Part shown: piece after piece, positions 1 through 5,451 of the stretch
Numbering within the stretch: position 1 is the stretch's first letter
Layout of the letters: each line of letters begins with the position of its first letter
Assembly: GCA_003221075.1 (NCBI GenBank)
Contig: QHUF01000291.1
Location: 1-7,431 of the forward strand
Reading direction: 5' to 3'
DNA from: Gemmatimonadota bacterium
Lineage (GTDB): Bacteria; Gemmatimonadota; Gemmatimonadetes; Gemmatimonadales; GWC2-71-9
DNA: 7,431 nt
Program-made: the position numbers and the translations under genes
The notes under the pieces: generated by a model
Database searches by the model: none
Told to the model about the DNA's origin: nothing
What the model saw: the letters and a program-made list of their open reading frames with translations, nothing else

Positions 1-1
1 C

Positions 2-262
2 GCGCGCGTCGTGGAGCCGACGAGCGGGCGCACCCTCGATGTCAGCACGACCGAGCCCGGCGTGCAGTTCTACGCCGGCAACTTCCTGGACGGAACTATC
101 AAGGGAAAGGGCGGGCGCGTGTACGCGCACCGGTCCGGGCTGTGCCTCGAGACGCAGCATTTTCCCGATTCACCCAATCACGCGAACTTCCCTTCGACGA
201 TCCTGCGTCCGGGCGCGACCTATCGTTCGCGCACCGTGTTCACGTTCGGCGTGGCCCGCTGA
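2..262 (+). CDS. galM: Aldose 1-epimerase (galactose mutarotase), C-terminal fragment
   Basis: Only the last 86 residues are present; the gene enters from the left edge, so its start is not visible. Aldose 1-epimerases interconvert the alpha and beta anomers of free hexoses. The fragment carries the family's C-terminal signature: TTEPGVQFYAGNFLDG, followed by GLCLETQHFPDSPNHANFPS and a final LRPGATYRS strand. The Glu of the CLETQ segment (codon at 149-151) aligns with the glutamate that acts as catalytic base in characterised GalM enzymes. The GTG at 11 is in frame, but residues of the same family pattern continue upstream of it, so it is not the real start. The stop lies one base before the next gene's ATG (TGA-A-ATG), suggesting co-transcription and translational coupling. 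Exported and cytoplasmic versions both exist, and the N-terminus that would decide is missing. Confidence 0.93.
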   Translation, partial: ARVVEPTSGRTLDVSTTEPGVQFYAGNFLDGTIKGKGGRVYAHRSGLCLETQHFPDSPNHANFPSTILRPGATYRSRTVFTFGVAR

Positions 263-263
263 A

Positions 264-3200
264 ATGATCGTCCTCGCGCTGCTGCTGCAGATCCCCGCCC
301 CCGCCCCCAACGCGCTCCCGCCGAAGCCTGCGGCACCGCCCAGCGCCTGGCTGAGCCTGATCGGCGCGTACGCGTCGGGCCACGACACGCTCTACGTCTA
401 TGAAGAGGGCGGCGCGCTCGTGGCGCTCCTCCGGCCCGCCGCGCCCAGTCGTCTCGCGCAGGCGGCGGAGTCGGTGTTCACGTTCTCCAGTCGCGGACCC
501 TACGACGCCGACCGCATCGTCTTTCGGACGGGCGAAATCCAGGTGGGGCCGGTCGTTCTGCGGCGCCTCCAGATGGGGCCGGCGGCGGGAGGGCAGCTTC
601 GCTTGCAGCCCGTCCGACCGGTCGCGGAGCTGCTCCGGGTCGATCGCGGGCTGACGCCGCCCGCTGAGAGCGCCGCGTTTCTGGCGCCCGACCTGGTGGA
701 GCCCTCCAGGCTGGATGCCACGATCCGACTCGATATCCGGTACGCGACAACGAACAACTTCCTCGGCACCGTCGTCTACTCCTCGGCCCGCGCCTTCCTG
801 CAGCGGCCGGCCGCCCTGGCGCTCGTGCGGGCGGCGCGGGTGCTGCGGCCCCTCGGCTACGGGATCTTGATCCACGACGCCTACCGGCCGTGGTATGTGA
901 CGAAGGTGTTCTGGGACGCGACGCCCACCGAGTCCCACTGGCTCGTGGCGGACCCGGCGCACGGTTCGAAGCACAACCGCGGCTCGGCGGTGGATCTCAC
1001 GCTCTACGACCTGGCGACCGGCATGCCGGTCGAGATGCCGTCGACCTACGACGAAGCGACGCCGCGTGCCCTCTCGGATTATCCGGGCGGCACGTCGCGC
1101 CAGCGCTGGCACCGCGCCTTGTTGCGCCGCGTGTTGGAGGCAGAAGGGTTCATTGTGAACCCGAGCGAGTGGTGGCATTTCGACTTCCGGGACTGGGAGC
1201 GCTATCAGATCCTGAACGTCCCGTTCGAAGACATCCATCTCGTCCAACCCAAGGACTCGGCGCCAGGCCGGGGGACGGAGATCCTATGGGACACCTACGG
1301 GGTCCCGCACATCTTCGCCCGGAGCCGCGCGGGCCTGGCCTATGGCTTCGGTTGGGCGCAGATGCAGAACCACGGCGACCTGCTCCTGCGTCTGGTCGCC
1401 CAGGCCCGCGGCCGCGCGTCCGAGTATCTCAACGCTGATTATCTCGACGAAGATCGTTGGGTATGGACGCTCGACTTGTGGCGCGACGCGGAGCGGGCGC
1501 TGGCCGCGCAGCCTCGCGAGATGCGCGCGCACCTCGAGTCATTCGCCGCCGGCATCAACGCATTCGCCACCGCGCATCCCGACCTGATCGGCGACTCGGT
1601 GCGCGCGGTGCTTCCGGTGCACGCGGTCGACGTGGTCGCCCACTTCAACCGCGTGCTGTACGCGCGGTTCCTGTCGGGCAGCTCGGATACCCATGATGCG
1701 GTGGACGCGTGGCGCGATCGCGGTTCCAACGCCTGGGCGGTGGCGCCCCGGCGCACCGCGGGCGGCCACACGCTCCTCTTACAAAACCCGCACCTGCCGT
1801 GGTCCGACCTGTTCACCCAGATCGAGGCGCAGTACGTCGCCCCGGGCGTCAACGTCAGCGGAGCGGCGCTCGTGTTGTCGCCCGTGATGCAGATCGCGTT
1901 CAATGACAACCTCGGATGGACGCACACCGTGAACACGCAGGACGGCGAAGACTACTACGAGCTCACCCTGTCGGGCGGTGGATACCTGTTCGACGGCGCG
2001 GTACGAGCGTTCGAGGTGCAGACGCACGTCCTGCGCGTGCGCGAACGCGACGGCTCCTGGCGCGCCGACACGGTGCGGGTGCGTCGCTCCGTGCACGGCC
2101 CCGTGGTCGGTGAGACATCGGGGAAGGCGCTCGCGCTCGCCGTGGTGGGCCTGCACGGGCCGCGCCTGTACGGCGCGTTCTCCCAGTGGTGGGACATGGG
2201 ACGCGCCGGAACCTTCGCGGAGTTCCTGAGGGCGATTCGTCCCAACCAGATCTCGAGCCAGAACATCACGTACGGAGATCGCGACGGGCACATCATGGTG
2301 TTCTACGGTGGCAACACGCCGGTCCGGCCGCGCGGAGACCGGGCCTACTGGGCGGGCGTGGTGCGCGGCGACAGCTCCGCGACGCTGTGGACCTCGCTGC
2401 ATGGGTTCGACGACATGCCGAAGACGGTCGACCCGCCGAGTGGCTGGGTGCAGAACGCCAACGATCCGCCGTGGTGGGCGACGTTCCCCGTGATCGTGCA
2501 CCCGGCGGACTTTCCAGCATACCTGGCGACGCGCATGATGGCACTCCGACCGCAACAGTCCGCGCAGCTGTTGGATGCCGATTCCAGCATCACCTGGGAT
2601 GAGTTTCTCCGCTACGCGAATTCCACACACATGCTGCTCGCGGACCGCGTGCTGCCCGATCTTCTGGCCGCGACGACAGCGTCGTCGCTTGCAGACGTCC
2701 GCGCGGCCGGAACGATCCTTCGGGACTGGGATCGCCAGGCCGATTCGTCGAGTAAGGGCGCCGTGATCTTCACCGAATGGTGGGCCGAATACGGCCGCCG
2801 GCGCCGCGGTCAGGGGCTATACGCCGCCCGGTGGAACGAACAGTCGCCACGCACAACGCCAGTGGGTCTCGCCGACACCGGCGCTGCGGTGGACGCCCTG
2901 CGTGCGGCCGCGGAGTCTGTTCGCACGCGATGGGGGTCGGTGGATGTCGCGTGGGGAGTCGTGCATCGCTTGAGACGCGACGGTCTCGACTTCGCCGGGA
3001 GCGGGGCCGGCGCGCAGTACGGCGTCTTCCACGTTGTCGGGTACTCGAACAAAGAACCCGACGGAACGTTCAGCGCGACGGGCGGCGCATCGTGGGTCGC
3101 GGCCATCGAGTTCACGACGCCGGTGCACGCCGTTTCGATCGTCGGATACGGCAACGCATCGCGCGCCGGGTCACCCCACCGCACCGATCAGCTCGCGCTG

Positions 3201-3293
3201 CTCGCCCACCAGGAATTCAAGCCGGTGTGGCGAAGCCGCGCCGAGATAGAAAAGCATCTCGAGAAGCGGGAGCTCCTCGCATGTTGCCGATGA
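264..3293 (+). CDS. Exported fusion of M15D D-Ala-D-Ala dipeptidase (VanX/DdpX-like) and penicillin acylase family Ntn hydrolase
   Basis: A 1009-residue protein in one uninterrupted frame. Residues 1-17 form a short hydrophobic leader (MIVLALLLQ) followed by a Pro/Ala-rich stretch to about 27. Residues 28-140 look like the small beta-rich domain that precedes the catalytic domain in some environmental M15 peptidases. Residues 142-325 are VanX-like: Arg208 in AYRPW, zinc ligands His237 and Asp244 in SKHNRGSAVD, catalytic Glu302 and zinc ligand His305 in EWWHF. The His-to-Glu spacing of 65 equals that of VanX His116-Glu181. Residues 338-995 are a whole penicillin-acylase fold: WDTYGVPHIFA start, autoprocessing Gly487-Ser488 in RGSNAWAV, His510 at beta-chain position 23, a probable oxyanion Asn in QNAND (731 or 733), and the late YGNASRAGSPH motif. 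No second signal peptide lies between the domains. The ATG follows the galM stop by one base and has no clear Shine-Dalgarno, so coupling is likely. An in-frame frame extension to 39 is overlap with galM. The only cysteines are the terminal pair at 1007-1008. Exact substrates are unknown. Confidence 0.9.
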   Translation: MIVLALLLQIPAPAPNALPPKPAAPPSAWLSLIGAYASGHDTLYVYEEGGALVALLRPAAPSRLAQAAESVFTFSSRGPYDADRIVFRTGEIQVGPVVLRRLQMGPAAGGQLRLQPVRPVAELLRVDRGLTPPAESAAFLAPDLVEPSRLDATIRLDIRYATTNNFLGTVVYSSARAFLQRPAALALVRAARVLRPLGYGILIHDAYRPWYVTKVFWDATPTESHWLVADPAHGSKHNRGSAVDLTLYDLATGMPVEMPSTYDEATPRALSDYPGGTSRQRWHRALLRRVLEAEGFIVNPSEWWHFDFRDWERYQILNVPFEDIHLVQPKDSAPGRGTEILWDTYGVPHIFARSRAGLAYGFGWAQMQNHGDLLLRLVAQARGRASEYLNADYLDEDRWVWTLDLWRDAERALAAQPREMRAHLESFAAGINAFATAHPDLIGDSVRAVLPVHAVDVVAHFNRVLYARFLSGSSDTHDAVDAWRDRGSNAWAVAPRRTAGGHTLLLQNPHLPWSDLFTQIEAQYVAPGVNVSGAALVLSPVMQIAFNDNLGWTHTVNTQDGEDYYELTLSGGGYLFDGAVRAFEVQTHVLRVRERDGSWRADTVRVRRSVHGPVVGETSGKALALAVVGLHGPRLYGAFSQWWDMGRAGTFAEFLRAIRPNQISSQNITYGDRDGHIMVFYGGNTPVRPRGDRAYWAGVVRGDSSATLWTSLHGFDDMPKTVDPPSGWVQNANDPPWWATFPVIVHPADFPAYLATRMMALRPQQSAQLLDADSSITWDEFLRYANSTHMLLADRVLPDLLAATTASSLADVRAAGTILRDWDRQADSSSKGAVIFTEWWAEYGRRRRGQGLYAARWNEQSPRTTPVGLADTGAAVDALRAAAESVRTRWGSVDVAWGVVHRLRRDGLDFAGSGAGAQYGVFHVVGYSNKEPDGTFSATGGASWVAAIEFTTPVHAVSIVGYGNASRAGSPHRTDQLALLAHQEFKPVWRSRAEIEKHLEKRELLACCR
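687..1238 (+). other. Domain: VanX/DdpX-type D,D-dipeptidase (peptidase M15D) within the fusion
   Basis: Residues 142-325 of the fusion protein. All residues known to matter in VanX are present: the transition-state Arg (208), the three zinc ligands (His237, Asp244, His305) and the general base Glu302. The domain ends in the YQILNVPFEDI segment, where free-standing relatives normally stop. VanX and DdpX cleave the free dipeptide D-Ala-D-Ala and act in the cytoplasm. Here a leader peptide implies an extracytoplasmic location, so the role is more likely dipeptide scavenging or wall-fragment turnover than vancomycin resistance. No vanH, vanA or vanRS genes are in view. Confidence 0.92.
1275..3248 (+). 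other. Domain: penicillin/acyl-homoserine lactone acylase-type Ntn hydrolase within the fusion
   Basis: Residues 338-995 of the fusion protein. Members of this family are made as an inactive precursor that cuts itself before a Ser, Cys or Thr, which becomes the N-terminal nucleophile of the beta chain. They cleave amide-linked acyl groups from penicillins, acyl-homoserine lactones, or lipopeptide and siderophore precursors. The visible alpha region is about 150 residues, with a GFGWAQMQNHGDLL helix. The predicted cut is Gly487/Ser488 (serine codon at 1725-1727). The spacing from Ser488 to His510 (22) matches the conserved His at beta 23 in PvdQ-type enzymes. Acyl-chain specificity cannot be read from the sequence. 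Confidence 0.92.
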
Positions 3294-3318
3294 TGTGGCG
3301 CCGCTGCCTCGGGAACCG

Positions 3319-3355
3319 CCCTTCTCGCCCCGGTGTAGCTCCGGGAACAGAAGGG
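3319..3355 (+). promoter_or_regulatory. Two-part hairpin overlapping the Shine-Dalgarno of the beta-barrel gene
   Basis: CCCTTCT (3319-3325) pairs perfectly with AGAAGGG (3349-3355). Inside it CCCGG (3329-3333) pairs with CCGGG (3341-3345) around the 7-base loop TGTAGCT, separated from the outer stem by a 3x3 internal loop. The outer right arm includes the first bases of the GGGAGG ribosome-binding site. The fold could reduce translation of the next gene or mark a weak transcript end; no T-run follows, so a classical terminator is unlikely. It fills most of the 73-base gap, in which no clear promoter was seen. Confidence 0.5.
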
Positions 3356-3358
3356 AGG
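3353..3358 (+). promoter_or_regulatory. Shine-Dalgarno sequence deciding the beta-barrel gene start
   Basis: GGGAGG lies 8 bases upstream of the ATG at 3367. It is the only strong ribosome-binding site among the plus-strand genes; the others begin 1-14 bases after the previous stop with weak or no purine-rich site. It favours ATG 3367 over the in-frame ATG at 3295, which would add 24 charged, non-signal-like residues. Confidence 0.75.
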
Positions 3359-3366
3359 GTTTCACC

Positions 3367-3948
3367 ATGACACGCACACTCGCTTGTCTCCTCGCGACCG
3401 CCCTCGGCATCACGACCGTGGCGCCGGCGCAAGGCAGCGTTGCACTGAAGGGTGGGTTCTCATACGGCGACGTGTCGAACCGCGGCATTCTGCCGGGCAA
3501 TCTGAAGGAACGCACGGGGTTCGCGTTAGGCCTGTCGTTAGGGGCGGGCCGCAACATGCTCGGGCTCGGCGTCGAGGCGCTCTACACGCAGCGCGGCGTC
3601 ACCAACTCCGGCACGACCGACGAGCGCAAGCTCGACTACGTAGATGTGCCGGTTTTCCTGCGCGCCCTCTTTCCGACGCCCGGCATCGCGCCGTACGCGT
3701 ACGCGGGACCGCAAGTCTCCTTCGAGCTGCGGTGCCGCGCGGGTGGCACCGCCTGTCCCAACACCGACCGGCCGTCCACGAGCTACGCGGCGGTGATCGG
3801 TGGCGGCGTCCGGCTCGGCGCCGCGAGCGCCTTCACGCTCGAGGGCCGTTACATCTACGGCCTCACCGACCTGAAGCTCAGCACGGTCACGAGCTCGGAG
3901 AGCTACCAGACGCGCTCGTTCGCCATTCTCGCCGGCTGGGCGTTCTAG
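3367..3948 (+). CDS. Outer membrane beta-barrel protein (porin-family, small)
   Basis: A 193-residue protein. Residues 1-21 are a Sec signal peptide: Arg3, a hydrophobic core, and a VAPA/Q cleavage site after Ala21. The mature part alternates hydrophobic and polar residues with Gly and aromatics, in the manner of small 8-stranded barrels (for example GFALGLSLGAG, LGLGVEALYTQRG, YVDVPVFLRA, AAVIGGGVRLG, FTLEGRYIYGLTDL). It ends in SFAILAGWAF; a C-terminal Phe is the usual signal for outer-membrane assembly. LDYVDVPVFLRA followed by PYAYAGPQ is typical of the OMP_b-brl-type family. Cys123 and Cys130 could form a disulfide in an external loop. Cys7 lies before the hydrophobic core, so this is not a lipoprotein. 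The amidase gene follows after 4 bases. No specific ligand can be assigned; a structural or uptake role is inference. Confidence 0.88.
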   Translation: MTRTLACLLATALGITTVAPAQGSVALKGGFSYGDVSNRGILPGNLKERTGFALGLSLGAGRNMLGLGVEALYTQRGVTNSGTTDERKLDYVDVPVFLRALFPTPGIAPYAYAGPQVSFELRCRAGGTACPNTDRPSTSYAAVIGGGVRLGAASAFTLEGRYIYGLTDLKLSTVTSSESYQTRSFAILAGWAF

Positions 3949-3952
3949 CCTC

Positions 3953-5437
3953 ATGGCCACTTTGTCGCGCCGCGAATTCGCGGAACTCGCGTCCCTCGCC
4001 GTCGCCGGTAGCATGCTGCCGGGGTTGCCTTCCAGACCGCAGCAGGCAATTACGCTCGAAGAAACCACGATCGCCCAGCTCCAGGACGGTATGAAAGCCG
4101 GACGCCTCACGGCGCGCGGCGTCACCCAGGCTTACCTGGACCGCATCGCCGCGCTCGATCGCCAGGGACCCACGCTGCGCGCGGTGCTCGAGACGAATCC
4201 TGACGCGCTCACGATCGCGGACGCGCTGGACGGCGAGCGGCGCCGCGGCAAGGTGCGCGGTCCCCTTCACGGCATTCCGGTCATCGTCAAAGACAACATC
4301 GACACCCACGACAAGATGCAGACGACCGCGGGCTCCCTCGCGCTCGAGGGCAACGTCGCGGTGCGCGATGCATCCATTGTCGAACGTTTGCGTGCCGCGG
4401 GCGCCGTGATCCTCGCCAAGGCGAATCTCTCGGAGTGGGCCAACTTTCGGTCCAGCCGCTCGTCGAGCGGCTGGAGCGGCCGCGGTCGCCAGTGCCGGAA
4501 TCCGTACGTGCTGGATCGTACGCCGTCGGGCTCGAGCTCCGGCTCGGCGGTGTCGGTGAGCGCCAATCTCTGCGCCGTTGCCGTGGGAACCGAGACCGAC
4601 GGGTCGATCATCAGCCCCGCGAATACCTGTGGCATCGTCGGCATCAAGCCGACGGTAGGCCTGGTGAGTCGCGCAGGGATCATCCCGATCGCCCACAGCC
4701 AGGACACCGCGGGACCCATGGCGCGCACCGTGGCCGACGCCGCCGCGCTTCTTACGGCGCTCGCGGGCGTGGATCCGCGTGATCCAGCGACGGCCGACGC
4801 GCAAGGGCATGTCGCGAAGGACTACACCGCTTTTCTCGATGCGAGCGGATTGAAGGGTGCACGCATCGGTGTCCTGGCACGCACCGGCAACAATCCGATC
4901 GTAGACACGGTGCTGGAGCAGGCGATCGCGGTCCTGAAGGCCCAGGGCGCCGACGTTGTCGACCCTGCCCCCATCGACACGTCCGGCCAGCTGGGCACGA
5001 ACGAGCGCGACGTGCTGCAGTACGAATTCAAGACGGATCTGAACGCCTATCTCGCCACGATGCCCGCCACGGTGAAGGCCTACCTCGACGCGCGCGCCAA
5101 ATGCATCGAGCTGACCCGCACCAAGGGCATCGACGCGACGATGGACAAGTACAAGCTCGACGCGATGCTCGGCCCCTCGGGCGGCATCGCGTCACTCGTC
5201 GACCTCGCGGGGGGCGGGGGCGGTGGGGGCGGCGCCGGCAGCTCGCAGTTCCCCGCGGTCTCCGGATACCCGCACATCACGGTCCCGGCGGGTTTTCACT
5301 TCGGCCTGCCGCTCGGCGTCTCGTTCTATGGGCGCGCCTGGAGCGAGCCGGTGTTGCTGCGGGTGGCGTATGCGTTCGAGCAGGCGACCAAGGCGCGCCG
5401 GGCGCCCGGCTTCACGCCGACGCTGGCCCTGAGCTAG
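3953..5437 (+). CDS. Tat-exported amidase-signature family enzyme, peptide amidase-like
   Basis: A 494-residue member of the amidase signature family, which hydrolyses carboxamides through a Ser-cisSer-Lys triad. The likely triad is Lys113 (IVKDNID), cis-Ser194 (SGSSSGSA) and nucleophile Ser218 (GTETDGSI). The 24-residue Ser-Ser spacing equals that of FAAH (217/241) and peptide amidase (202/226). The segments RSSRSSSGWS and SQDTAGPMARTVADAA resemble the peptide amidase branch, which removes C-terminal amides from peptides, more than the GatA branch; the length (about 500) also fits. The N-terminus, SRREFAELASLAVAGSMLPG, is a twin-arginine signal, so the enzyme is probably exported folded. Residues 420-427 are eight consecutive glycines. 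The ATG is 4 bases after the preceding stop, without a good Shine-Dalgarno, implying coupling. Function as a general amidase with another substrate cannot be excluded. Confidence 0.93.
   Translation: MATLSRREFAELASLAVAGSMLPGLPSRPQQAITLEETTIAQLQDGMKAGRLTARGVTQAYLDRIAALDRQGPTLRAVLETNPDALTIADALDGERRRGKVRGPLHGIPVIVKDNIDTHDKMQTTAGSLALEGNVAVRDASIVERLRAAGAVILAKANLSEWANFRSSRSSSGWSGRGRQCRNPYVLDRTPSGSSSGSAVSVSANLCAVAVGTETDGSIISPANTCGIVGIKPTVGLVSRAGIIPIAHSQDTAGPMARTVADAAALLTALAGVDPRDPATADAQGHVAKDYTAFLDASGLKGARIGVLARTGNNPIVDTVLEQAIAVLKAQGADVVDPAPIDTSGQLGTNERDVLQYEFKTDLNAYLATMPATVKAYLDARAKCIELTRTKGIDATMDKYKLDAMLGPSGGIASLVDLAGGGGGGGGAGSSQFPAVSGYPHITVPAGFHFGLPLGVSFYGRAWSEPVLLRVAYAFEQATKARRAPGFTPTLALS
4451..4475 (+). 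repeat. 25-bp perfect palindrome (12-bp arms) inside the amidase gene
   Basis: TCCAGCCGCTCG (4451-4462) and CGAGCGGCTGGA (4464-4475) are exact reverse complements around a single central T. It lies in frame over codons 167-174 of the amidase, which encode SSRSSSGW, a segment that looks like a family motif. Coding constraint may therefore explain part of it. In RNA it would form a strong hairpin with a minimal loop. Confidence 0.85.
5209..5233 (+). repeat. G-rich tract coding for eight consecutive glycines
   Basis: G-runs of 6, 5, 2, 5 and 2, separated by single C or T bases, encode Gly420-Gly427 of the amidase. On the coding strand it has three runs of five or more G plus GG pairs, enough for a two-layer G-quadruplex. 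It is also a slippage-prone site. Confidence 0.8.
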
Positions 5438-5451
5438 AGCCGATACCTCAC

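Noticed and set aside
39..263. Upstream in-frame extension of the fusion protein to an ATG at 39
   Set aside because: The added 75 residues overlap the conserved galM C-terminus in another frame and would bury the leader peptide; ATG 264 fits better.
264..1238. Vancomycin-resistance operon role for the VanX-like domain
   Set aside because: No vanH, vanA, vanR or vanS-like genes are in the window, the domain has an export leader, and free DdpX-type dipeptidases are common without resistance.
240..1247. 335-residue open frame on the minus strand opposite the fusion gene
   Set aside because: Arg/Gly/His-rich translation with no recognisable domain; a typical shadow of GC-rich coding DNA, opposite strong VanX homology.
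1779..2630. 283-residue minus-strand open frame opposite the acylase domain
   Set aside because: Low-complexity Arg/His-rich composition, lies fully inside the well-supported acylase coding region.
3295..3366. Earlier in-frame ATG for the beta-barrel gene
   Set aside because: It would place 24 charged residues before the signal peptide; ATG 3367 has a strong Shine-Dalgarno 8 bases upstream.
3385..3387. Cys7 of the beta-barrel protein as a lipoprotein lipobox
   Set aside because: The cysteine comes before the hydrophobic core rather than after it, and a normal APA cleavage site follows at residue 21.
3384..4094. 236-residue plus-strand frame overlapping the beta-barrel and amidase genes
   Set aside because: Arg-rich out-of-frame reading; the overlapping frames have signal peptides and clear family motifs.
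4769..4783. Short inverted repeat GGATC-CGCGT-GATCC in the amidase gene
   Set aside because: Only 5-bp arms in GC-rich coding sequence; expected by chance.
3887..4810. 307-residue minus-strand open frame opposite the amidase start
   Set aside because: No family pattern; spans a gene boundary on the other strand and has shadow-like composition.
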